64,000 nt of DNA from SZUA-309 sp965232595 (GTDB taxonomy: Bacteria > Pseudomonadota > Gammaproteobacteria > Pseudomonadales > Azotimanducaceae). The notes below the pieces were generated by a model, which was not told where the DNA came from, searched no databases, and saw only the letters and a program-made list of their open reading frames with translations. Shown here in pieces: positions 26,949 to 37,568 of the stretch. The stretch spans positions 3,224,001 through 3,288,000 of the forward strand of contig OZ246983.1 of assembly GCA_965232595.1 (NCBI GenBank), given 5' to 3'. Positions within the stretch are counted from its first letter, which is position 1, and every line of letters starts with the position of its first letter. The translations under genes were made by a program, and so were the position numbers.

Positions 26949-26979
26949 CAACGCGTTGCATAGGCGAAATGCGAACGCG
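26949..26979. promoter_or_regulatory. Overlapping inverted repeats in the asmA-like / lipoprotein divergent region
   Basis: A perfect palindrome CAACGCGTTG (26949-26958) overlaps a larger repeat with arms CGCGTTGCAT (26952-26961) and ATGCGAACGCG (26969-26979), pairing over 10 bases with one bulge and a 7-base loop. It lies 54 bases before the AsmA start and 104 before the lipoprotein start. A -10-like TAAGAT at 27019-27024 could serve the lipoprotein. This looks like an operator for divergent genes; the regulator is unknown. Confidence 0.4.
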
Positions 26980-27082
26980 GAAGGCAAAGATATTTCTGGT
27001 ACAGCGCCGGGCCTGCGATAAGATTTTCGCTCAGGAAACGTACAGCAGACATCGGGGTGGTTCTTTGATTGGCATACCGGGA

Positions 27083-27694
27083 ATGAGAGCGAGCGGAACT
27101 TCAGTCTGGCTGCTGGTGCTGGCGATGCTGGCTGGCTGCAGCTCGAGCAGCCTGGAAGGCGCCGGCAAGGGTGCGCTGGGTGGTGCTGCTGCCGGCGCGG
27201 TCGGCGGCATGATCTCAGCGGCAATTTTTGGCGGCGATGTTGGTGACGCAGCAGCGCGTGGTGCTGCCTGGGGCGCGAGCGTCGGCGCGGTTTCCGGCGC
27301 GGTTCAGGGTGCCGAGGTCGACAGGGCGCAGACGCAACGTGCCGCCCGCTCCGAGCAGGCCAGGCTCGAGGCTGAGATCCGGCAGATTCGCGAAGAGCTT
27401 GGCGAAGATGCCTTTACAGCGCTGGAGCGGCTGGTGGATGGCAAACATGATGCAGCGCTCGCCTACGCCCGATCTGCGCAACGCTCGGAGAACCTGGACT
27501 ACTCGAGAGCAGGATTGTGGCTGGAGGCGCTCAGCTACTACGACGCCGGCCGGAACGACGACGCAGCCGGCATGATCCCGAGCATACTGACCGCCGAACC
27601 GACCATCGCTTCTACGGCCGATGCTCAGGCGATCCTGGTTGATCTCTACGAAGGGCTGCAGGAGATCCGGGAGGCTTTCGGCGTCCAGGTTTGA
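27083..27694 (+). CDS. Glycine-zipper lipoprotein with coiled coil
   Basis: 203 residues from ATG 27083. The signal peptide ends in the lipobox LAGC (Cys19), so the protein is lipidated. Residues 26-75 are a glycine-zipper (GALGGAAAGAVGGMISAA, then ARGAAWGASVGAVSGAVQG), found in outer-membrane lipoproteins of the YMGG/17-kDa antigen type. A charged coiled coil (ARLEAEIRQIREELGED) follows, then a helical C-terminal half that resembles a TPR-like repeat (ALAYARSAQR, AGLWLEALSYYDAG). Likely an outer-membrane-associated structural or stress lipoprotein. Divergent from the AsmA gene; convergent with a membrane protein four bases away. Confidence 0.78.
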   Translation: MRASGTSVWLLVLAMLAGCSSSSLEGAGKGALGGAAAGAVGGMISAAIFGGDVGDAAARGAAWGASVGAVSGAVQGAEVDRAQTQRAARSEQARLEAEIRQIREELGEDAFTALERLVDGKHDAALAYARSAQRSENLDYSRAGLWLEALSYYDAGRNDDAAGMIPSILTAEPTIASTADAQAILVDLYEGLQEIREAFGVQV

Positions 27695-27698
27695 CTGG

Positions 27699-28376
27699 CT
27701 ATCGGCGCCGGAAGGCAAACGGCAGGTAGCACAGCAAGCAGGCAATCACCGCAATCACGAACATTGCCAGCACGTAGACCGGCCAGGGGCCCAGGAAATC
27801 GATGATGGAAGCGCCCTCCGGCTTGCGGCTCAGGAACAGGTAGTTGCTGTCGAGCAGCAGGTTGATGCCTGCGATGGCCGCCGTGTAAATCGCCAGAAAC
27901 ACCATCACCCTCCCCACTGAGCCCAGCGTCGGCCGGAAGCCAAACGCGAACACCGCATACAGCACGGCAATCACGGAAAGGCCGTGACTCAGGAAGAAGA
28001 TCAGGAATCGAGGATCGGGAAAGCCGTGCAGCAGATCGGGCATCAGCAGAGCGCTTGTCGATCCTGCGACTGCCAGGAAGTAGGCGATCTCGAAAGTCCG
28101 GTAAGAGCGCATCAGCAGCATGTAGGCGCAGAAGAACTCGTTGATCCGGCACAGGTCCAGAGGCAGGCTCTGAGCCGGTGGCTGGTCGTAGATGCCGACG
28201 TAGAGAATGGGCTTGAGCACCGCCATCACCAGGAGCAGCCAGGCCATGGTCCTGGCAATCCCGCCAACTTCTTCGCGTTCCGCGCTTCTTGCGGCGAGAA
28301 ACGCCAGAGCCAGTGTAGCCGTCAGCACGAGGAGATGGGCGGTGCCGAAGAGCTCAAACGTTGGATCGCTTGTCAC
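27699..28376 (-). CDS. YwaF/TIGR02206-like membrane protein
   Basis: 225 residues from GTG 28376 (the ATG-less upstream extension would overlap the MFS gene by 38 bases). Six or seven helices; the N-terminus TFELFGTAHLLVL and the loop SLPLDLCRINEFF are hallmarks of the TIGR02206 family, and HGLSVIAVLYAVFAFGFRPT is a later helix. The family's function is not known. It lies 13 bases downstream of the UMF1-type transporter and is the last gene of the acyl-ligase/acyltransferase operon, so a role in lipid handling or membrane homeostasis is a reasonable guess. Confidence 0.75.
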   Translation of the reverse strand: MTSDPTFELFGTAHLLVLTATLALAFLAARSAEREEVGGIARTMAWLLLVMAVLKPILYVGIYDQPPAQSLPLDLCRINEFFCAYMLLMRSYRTFEIAYFLAVAGSTSALLMPDLLHGFPDPRFLIFFLSHGLSVIAVLYAVFAFGFRPTLGSVGRVMVFLAIYTAAIAGINLLLDSNYLFLSRKPEGASIIDFLGPWPVYVLAMFVIAVIACLLCYLPFAFRRR

Positions 28377-28389
28377 CTTTGGTCTCTTA

Positions 28390-29696
28390 TCAATCTGGTC
28401 TCTCGTTCGCTGAAGCGGCTGCCTCACGGCCGCGCTGCTCGTTCACGGTGCTGAGCAGCAGCAGCCCCAGGACGAAAAAGCTCAGTGTGGAGAGCAGGGC
28501 CAGCCGCTGCTCGCCGCCGGTCAGCCAGCTGATGGCGCCGTAAGTCAGGGGGCCGATGATGGTGGCCAGATGCATGGCCAGCCCCCAGAGGCCAAAGAAC
28601 TCGCCCGTTCTCGCTACGGGCGTGAACTGGCCGATCAGGGCCCGCCCGGCAGTCTGGGTGGCACCCATCGCGAGGCCGATGAGGTTTGCGGGCAGCCAGA
28701 TGTCCGAACGCTCCTCGGCGAAGAACACCAGCACGATGGCGACGACCCATATCGCCAGAGCCAGAGCCAGCGAGCGGGCGGAGCCGATCCGGTCCTGAAG
28801 GTGGCCCATGCCGAAGGCGCCAGCAGCAGCCGTGAGGTTGACCACCATGATGATGATGATCAGCTCGTCGCTTTCGAAGGCGAGTACCTCCTGAGCGTAA
28901 ATCGCGGCAACCACGATGACCGTGCTCATGCCGGCCTGGAAAACGACCAGGGTGACGAGAAAGCGGAACAGATCCTGATAGGTTCGGGCGTGACGCAAGG
29001 TGGTTCCTACCCGACTGAATCCCTCAGCGAGAGGGAAACGCCTGCCGTCTGCCGCCGGCACGGCTCGTTCCTTCAGCAGCAGAAAAGTCGGCAGCGCAGC
29101 CAGCGCGAAGACGGCCGCGGTGATCCAGAGCGTGACCGGCACGTAATCGGTCGCCGCCTGATCCTGACCCTGGGCCCAGGTGATCCAGCCCAGGCACAGG
29201 CCCAGCGTCAGCAGGCCGCCGAAGTATCCGAGCCCCCAGCCGTAGCCGGACACCCGGCCCATTTCCTCCTCGGAAGCAATCTCGGGGAGAAACGCGGCAA
29301 TCAGATACTCACCGCTGCCGAACATGACCAGCGAGATGATCAGAAGCAGCACGCCGGGTATGAGGTTGCCCGGTCCCACCAGGCCTAGGAGCGCGGTGCC
29401 GAGCACGCAACCGATCGTGGTGATGAGCAGGAAGCGTTTCTTCGAGGCGCGGTGGTCGGCGATAGCGCCAACCAGGGGCGCAGACAGCAGAACCAGCGCG
29501 TTGCCCACAGCTACGGCGAAGGTCCAGAGAAAGGTGCCGGCTCCGGAGTCCAATCCTGCGCCGCTGGCTACCACCGCAACAAAGTAGGCGTTGAAGATCG
29601 TGGTCAGCACCACGGTTGTGTAGCCGGAGTTGGCGAAGTCGTACATCGACCAGCCGAAGATCTCGGCGCGGCTGGCGGACGTGCGAGGTTTGCTGC

Positions 29697-29700
<4 letters not shown>
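28390..29700 (-). CDS. MFS transporter of the UMF1 (Atg22-like) family
   Basis: 436 residues, 12 helices. The opening FGWSMYDFANSGYTTVVLTT is the signature of UMF1-type transporters, related to yeast Atg22; the MFS loop reads GAIADHRASKKRF. Atg22 exports amino acids from the vacuole, while bacterial substrates are mostly undetermined. Its ATG overlaps the TGA of the preceding ACP-ligase-acyltransferase gene (ATGA), so the two are produced in fixed ratio. The closest known parallel of such pairing is LplT with Aas in lysophospholipid recycling, although LplT belongs to another MFS branch. Confidence 0.85.
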
Positions 29701-32579
<2,879 letters not shown>

Positions 32580-32667
32580 CCCTCATCAAACGCACAACGA
32601 GTGGCTGGACGCAATCCGAGTAACCACGTAGCGGGCGGCGCGGGCAATCGTGCCCGTACCAGCGGGT

Positions 32668-33624
32668 CTAATCCAGCCAGCGCGATCCGGTCGGGTTCCA
32701 GACGCCGTCGAACGCAACGTAGAAGTCGCCATCCATCCGCATGGAGATACGGATGAACCCGTAATGGTCGTCGGCGAAGCGGATGATCAGGTCCCGATCG
32801 TCACGGTCGTCCCAGCGCTCGTCACCGGCTGTGTACTCCAGACGACCTGTCTCCTGGTAACCCGCCTCCGGCGCCTGGTCCATGTTGATCTTGAAGTCCT
32901 GGAAGCCGCCGCCGGGAATGGTCAGCTCGCACCACCAGTCGAAGCGAGCGTCGGGTGCGGCATCATCGACGCTGCGAGCGCAGGTGACGATGGCTTCGCC
33001 CGTGCCGGCCTCAACGCCGTACGGCGAGACCTTGCGCAGGCTCAGCTCCAGCGGCACACCGTCGTCTTCGAAGCGCAGAGCACCGGTGTTGATTCTGCGC
33101 AGCTCAGCTTCCGGCGGTCGGATCTCAAAGACGAACTCGGCCGGGGCGTCTTTCGTGGTGGGCAGCGGCAGCGTCTGATTGAGCCCTTCTGCGTAGGTGT
33201 ACATCTTCCGGGGCGAGGTCACGGGTGCCCAGCCAGGCACGTCGACCAGCACGTACATACCGGCGCCTTTGAATTTGGTGAAGCTGAACCGCCCCTGCGA
33301 ATCGGTAATGACGGGCTCCTTGCTGGTGAACGAGAAGTAGGGGAACTCGAACGGATCCACCAGATGATCGAACACGGTGGCGGTCACCCTGGCGCCCTTC
33401 AGCGGGTTGCCCTCGTCGCTCAGCACGATGCCGTGAAAGATCAGCTCGGTCTCCAGCATCTGCTCAGCGGTTTCCCTGAACTCCTCAGGATCGAGATTGG
33501 AGAACGGATCGTTGCCCAGCGTCCGCGCAAACCAGGAGATGTCCGTTTGCGAGGCGCGATCCTCAGCGGTGGTTACACATCCGGCCAGCGCCAGCAGGCA
33601 TATGGTGAGTGCTAACGCTTTCAC
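32668..33624 (-). CDS. Secreted lipoprotein with carboxypeptidase-regulatory-like domain
   Basis: 318 residues from GTG 33624, one base after the stop of the upstream hydrolase; this gives a compact lipoprotein signal (VKALALTICLLALAGC). An ATG at 33645 would add seven residues and a 20-base overlap. After the lipid-attachment Cys a linker leads to a beta-sandwich-like domain at about 65-150 (IFHGIVLSDEGNPLKGARV, then SQGRFSFTKFKGAGMYVLV), as in carboxypeptidase regulatory or CNA-B-like domains. The C-terminal half, rich in Asp and Trp, is unrecognised. It is coupled to the secreted alpha/beta hydrolase and probably works with it at the envelope. Confidence 0.7.
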   Translation of the reverse strand: MKALALTICLLALAGCVTTAEDRASQTDISWFARTLGNDPFSNLDPEEFRETAEQMLETELIFHGIVLSDEGNPLKGARVTATVFDHLVDPFEFPYFSFTSKEPVITDSQGRFSFTKFKGAGMYVLVDVPGWAPVTSPRKMYTYAEGLNQTLPLPTTKDAPAEFVFEIRPPEAELRRINTGALRFEDDGVPLELSLRKVSPYGVEAGTGEAIVTCARSVDDAAPDARFDWWCELTIPGGGFQDFKINMDQAPEAGYQETGRLEYTAGDERWDDRDDRDLIIRFADDHYGFIRISMRMDGDFYVAFDGVWNPTGSRWLD

Positions 33625-33625
33625 T

Positions 33626-35326
33626 TCAGAGGAGTTCGCTGACATAGGAGATGTTCCAGATATCGAGCAGCAGGTTGTAGAAGGCGGTGGTTTCGTGAGC
33701 GCTGCGGGTCCAGCCGACGACGTGGCCGGTATGGAAATCGAAAGGTGATCGCGCCAGATCGAAGACCCGGCGGATATGGCCCTGCACCTGCGTTTCCGCG
33801 CCCAGGGCGTGGGTCTTGGATTTGGCGATGAAAGCCATGATCTCGTGGTGGTCGGTAACGACGCGGTAGTCGGATCCGAACAGCCCGGTCCTGTAGTAGA
33901 GCCGGGCCCGCTCGCCGGGCGGTGCCTGGGAGTCCCAGGCGTAGCGGTAACCGCCTCGTTTCGAGGTCGGCTTCATCTGCTTCTGGGCGATGTTCCAGCC
34001 GAAGAAGGTGACGTCGGCGTAGTTGTACATGGTGTACGCCGGGGTCTTGGTCGACTCGATGTAGCCGAGGAAGCCGCCTTCATCCGGCGTCACCGGGGTT
34101 ACCACATCCGCCATGTCCGGCAGCGTCAGTACCGGTCGGGTGTCGTACGCACCGGCGGGAATGGCGCCCACCTGCAGCAAGGCGCTTTCAGCTTCCAGCC
34201 CTAGCCTCAGGGCTTCAGTCAGCAGCACGCAGCCGAGGCTGTGGGCGGTGATGTGCAGCCGCTTGGTCTTCGGGATGGTGCTGACGAAGTCGAGCAGGGC
34301 GGGCGCAGATTTGTAGGAACGGTATTCGCTTTCAAGCAGCCCGTACGCGTAGCGTGGCTTCACCGTTGGCCAGTGGAAGAAAGTCAGGCGACCGCGGTAG
34401 CCACGATGCCAGAGGCGTTTGAAGATGGTTTCGCCGGCCTGGGTGGTGGCCATCTCGTAGAGCCCGGCGCCGCTCTTCAGCCAGCCGTAGATCCAGACCA
34501 CCTCATCGTTGGTTTCGTACCAGCCCGGCTGAAAGTCATGACCCTGGGGATCGATGCGCCACTGGAGATCGGGCACCTCCGGAGGCTCGGTGGTGTATTC
34601 CCAGGGTGGTCGGATGTGCTCCGGCCAGGTCATGGTGGTGCGCTGGTAGAAGGTCTTCACGTGACGCAGATCCATGTGCACCGGCTCGGAGCTGATCAGC
34701 GCTTCGCCGCGTTCGAGAATGGACACCACCAGCGCGTCACGGCCGGCGGTGGAGACGTCGAACAGGAAGCAGTAACCGCCGCCATCGAGATCCGGCTCGC
34801 CCAGTGCACCCAATCGCATCCGGAAGCTGAGGTCTTCCACGTGGCCAACCGAGCTGACGACGTCTGCCGCCAGCTGGGCTTCACCCACCGCCTTGTCCAG
34901 CAGGTAGCTCCGGGTGCAGTCTTTATCGGTGGCGCGGAAGAGATTGATATCGCCGCCCGTACCATTCTGCCAGCGCAGCTCCAGCAGGGCGTCTTCGTGG
35001 TAGCTGTCGAGGTCGTCGATCTCGATTCTCAACCGCGTGAAGTCCTCGAGATCGCGAAAGGAGTCCTTGATGTCGGTGGTGGCGTCAGCCCGCGTGATTG
35101 GCCAGGACTCTCCGCCGGTTTCCACGTCGTCCTGATCGTGATTGAGCCAGAAGCTGAACGGCTGCGCTTCGGTCGGCGCATCGAGCGGCACCCGGGTGCC
35201 GGCTTGCGTCTGAATCAGCCCATCGCCGTTCCAGTCGACACCCACCCGGATGGCGCTGGCTGCGGGTGCCGAGGCGAGAGTGATCAGCGATGCAAGGAGC
35301 GCGATGGTCGGCGAGTAGTTCGTCAT
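33626..35326 (-). CDS. Secreted alpha/beta hydrolase with unknown N-terminal domain
   Basis: 566 residues. Signal peptide MTNYSPTIALLASLITLASA ends in ASA. Residues 27-230 form an unrecognised beta-rich domain that starts VGVDWNGDGLIQTQ (an EF-hand-like calcium loop, D-x-N-x-D-x-L) and includes two cysteine-containing segments. Residues 280-400 form the hydrolase core: VVWIYGWLKSGAG, RGRLTFFHWPT and nucleophile elbow ITAHSLGCVLLTEAL. A catalytic His may be in TDHHEIMAF. It likely is a periplasmic or extracellular esterase or lipase. It is translationally linked to a lipoprotein and lies downstream of the RND operon and deacetylase on the same strand. Confidence 0.7.
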   Translation of the reverse strand: MTNYSPTIALLASLITLASAPAASAIRVGVDWNGDGLIQTQAGTRVPLDAPTEAQPFSFWLNHDQDDVETGGESWPITRADATTDIKDSFRDLEDFTRLRIEIDDLDSYHEDALLELRWQNGTGGDINLFRATDKDCTRSYLLDKAVGEAQLAADVVSSVGHVEDLSFRMRLGALGEPDLDGGGYCFLFDVSTAGRDALVVSILERGEALISSEPVHMDLRHVKTFYQRTTMTWPEHIRPPWEYTTEPPEVPDLQWRIDPQGHDFQPGWYETNDEVVWIYGWLKSGAGLYEMATTQAGETIFKRLWHRGYRGRLTFFHWPTVKPRYAYGLLESEYRSYKSAPALLDFVSTIPKTKRLHITAHSLGCVLLTEALRLGLEAESALLQVGAIPAGAYDTRPVLTLPDMADVVTPVTPDEGGFLGYIESTKTPAYTMYNYADVTFFGWNIAQKQMKPTSKRGGYRYAWDSQAPPGERARLYYRTGLFGSDYRVVTDHHEIMAFIAKSKTHALGAETQVQGHIRRVFDLARSPFDFHTGHVVGWTRSAHETTAFYNLLLDIWNISYVSELL

Positions 35327-35434
35327 TGGTAACGGTGTCCCTTCCTGCCCGCGGCTGCAAGTTTCCGTATCGTGCAGAATCAGAATCGGCGGATCAAGAG
35401 CCGCACATTGACGCTCTTCCGGTTCGCTTTTCGC

Positions 35435-36181
35435 CTATTGCTGTGACCCTTCGACAGGGTCAGCCAATGCATCCAGCTCACCGAGACTGCCGACCTGATA
35501 GCCTCGTTCGCGCAGGATCGGCAGCAGCCGGTCGAGCGTCGCGGCGGTTCGCCGGCCGCGATCGGCAACGTCGTGCAGCACCACCACGCTGCCTGGTTGC
35601 ACCATCCAGTTGATGTAGGTGGACATGCTTCGCGGGCTGGAGATCAGGGTGTCCAGCGGGACCACCGAGGCCATGGCGATCCGGTAGCCGCGCTCCTCCG
35701 TCAGCGACAGCACCGCGTCGTTGTAACGGCCAGAGCCCGCTCGAAACCAGCTGACGGGCGAGAAGGCTTCCAGGGCATCGGCGGCAGCGTGGAATTTTCT
35801 CGACAGGTCCTCATCGGAGAGTGCTACGGTGACCTCGTCTTCGGTCATGTGGTGACCGATCTCGTGGCCTTCGTCGAGCATGCGCAGAAGCAGGGTCTCG
35901 TTGCCGGGCAGGGTGTTGGTGACGATGAAGAAGGTAGCCTGCACGTTGTGCTTCTTCAGCACATCGAGGATCAGGGGCGTGGTCTGCGGGTCCAGACCGT
36001 CGTCGATGGTCAGGGCGATGGCCTTCACCTCCGTCGGCACGAAGTACACCACGTCGGGGTAGGAGCCCGGCAGCGCCCGCACCAGCCAGCGAGGCTCAGC
36101 CTGATGCGAGCAGCCAGTGAGCACGGCGACGACGGTGGCCGCCAGAAGCAGCCAGGCGACGTTGGAGCTGAAGCCGCTCAA
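35435..36181 (-). CDS. Lipoprotein polysaccharide deacetylase (NodB domain)
   Basis: 248 residues. TTG start at 36181, four bases after the stop of the outer-membrane efflux gene. Signal peptide with lipobox LTGC. NodB motifs: motif 1 LTIDDGLD (metal Asp and catalytic Asp), motif 2 GHEIGHH (metal His pair), motif 3 WFRAGSGRYN and motif 5 VVLHDVAD. It should remove acetyl groups from an envelope or extracellular polysaccharide or from peptidoglycan. It is the fourth gene of the RND efflux operon by position, an unusual companion. No other start codon fits the signal peptide. Confidence 0.85.
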   Translation of the reverse strand: MSGFSSNVAWLLLAATVVAVLTGCSHQAEPRWLVRALPGSYPDVVYFVPTEVKAIALTIDDGLDPQTTPLILDVLKKHNVQATFFIVTNTLPGNETLLLRMLDEGHEIGHHMTEDEVTVALSDEDLSRKFHAAADALEAFSPVSWFRAGSGRYNDAVLSLTEERGYRIAMASVVPLDTLISSPRSMSTYINWMVQPGSVVVLHDVADRGRRTAATLDRLLPILRERGYQVGSLGELDALADPVEGSQQ

Positions 36182-36185
36182 GGAG

Positions 36186-37568
36186 CTAGTTCTCTGCCGC
36201 GTCCCAACCGCCGCCCAGGGCCTTGTAGAGATCGACGATGGAAACGAGCTGAGCCCGGCGAACCTGGGAGGCCGCGATCTCCGCGGTGAACAGGGAGCGC
36301 TCCGAGTCGAGCACTTCCAGATAGCTGGTCACGCCGCCATCGTAGCGGGCACGGGACAGGGTGGCGGCGCTGCGGGCTGCGGTGACCTGCATCTGCCGTG
36401 CGGCGTACTCATCCTTCAGTATCCGGATGGCCGAGAGGGCGTCTTCCACCTCGGCGAAGGCTGTCAGCGCCGTCAGCTCGTAAGCCTGCAGCAGCTGTTC
36501 CGTCCGGGCCCGTTCGATCTCCACCCGCTGCCGGTTCCGGCCGGCGTTGAACAGCGGTGCGAAGAAGTTTGCGTCCACCGACCAGAGATCATCCGCATCG
36601 AGCAGGTCCGACAGCTCGGTGCTGACCAGACCGATGTTGCCGGTCAGCGACAGGGACGGCCAGCGCAGCGCTTCGGCAACGCCGATTCGGGCCGTCTGGG
36701 CTGCCAGCTCCTGCTCTGCGGCTCTGAGGTCCGGACGCCGTTCGAGCAGCTCGGAAGGCAGGCCGGTGGGTACGTCCGGCAGCAGGGTCTGGTCGTTCAG
36801 GCTCCGGTTCCGGATAATCGTGCCGGGATTGCGGCCAACCAGGATGGAGAGCAGGTTCTCGGTCTGGATACGCTGTCGATCCAGCGCGGCGAGGGTAGCC
36901 GCGGAGTCCGCTTCCTCGATCTCCGCCTGGTTCACATCCAGCACTGGAACGATCCCCTTGTTGAACCGCTCGCGAATGATGTTCGTGGAGTCGCGCCGTG
37001 TCTGCAGGGTTCGCTCGGCGATGTCGTAGCGGGCATCCAGGTCGCGGAGGAGAAAGTAGGTGCTTGCCACGTCGGCGATCACCGCGGTGACCACGGTCTG
37101 GCGATTGGCCTCGCTGGCAAACAGATCTGCCTGCGCCGCCTCCGTAGAGCGGCGGATGCGGCCGAACAGATCGACCTCGTAGAAGGCTTCCGCGGCTAGC
37201 ACGAAGGTGTTGCCGGTCTCTGTCGTTGGGTTGTTCAGATTGGGCGCATTGCCTCGATTCGCGCCGAACACGCCGTCCAGCTGCGGGTACAGGTCTGCCC
37301 GGGTAAAGCCGAGACGGGCGCGCACCTCGTCCCGTCGTGCCGTGGCGATGGCCAGCTCGTTGTTCTCCACCAGGGCGACGTTGATCAGCTCGATCAGGTC
37401 CGGATCGTCGAAGATCTCCCACCAGGGACGGTTGGCGAGCGCGTCACCGGCATCCTTACCCTGCACGTAACCTTCGGGCACGCCGAGATCGGGCCGTTCG
37501 TAGTTCGGACCCAGCTTGCAGCCGAGCAGCAGGACGGACAGTGCCGTCAGGATCGTCAGGCGCTTCAC
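36186..37568 (-). CDS. RND outer-membrane efflux lipoprotein (OprM/NodT family)
   Basis: 460 residues. Signal peptide with lipobox LLGC, then KLGPNYERPDLGVP, the standard N-terminus of NodT/OprM channels. Two repeated outer-membrane factor halves are visible, each with long helices: LIELINVALVENNELAIATARR in part, and RPDLRAAEQELAAQTARIG in the second half. It forms the trimeric exit duct of the tripartite pump. Its ATG overlaps the stop of the RND permease by four bases. The gene order periplasmic adaptor, pump, channel on one strand is the common HAE1 arrangement. Confidence 0.95.
   Translation of the reverse strand: MKRLTILTALSVLLLGCKLGPNYERPDLGVPEGYVQGKDAGDALANRPWWEIFDDPDLIELINVALVENNELAIATARRDEVRARLGFTRADLYPQLDGVFGANRGNAPNLNNPTTETGNTFVLAAEAFYEVDLFGRIRRSTEAAQADLFASEANRQTVVTAVIADVASTYFLLRDLDARYDIAERTLQTRRDSTNIIRERFNKGIVPVLDVNQAEIEEADSAATLAALDRQRIQTENLLSILVGRNPGTIIRNRSLNDQTLLPDVPTGLPSELLERRPDLRAAEQELAAQTARIGVAEALRWPSLSLTGNIGLVSTELSDLLDADDLWSVDANFFAPLFNAGRNRQRVEIERARTEQLLQAYELTALTAFAEVEDALSAIRILKDEYAARQMQVTAARSAATLSRARYDGGVTSYLEVLDSERSLFTAEIAASQVRRAQLVSIVDLYKALGGGWDAAEN

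Noticed and set aside
26949..26979. Possible origin or attachment site because of nested palindromes
   Set aside because: No integrase, tRNA or repeat partner nearby; a divergent operator is simpler.
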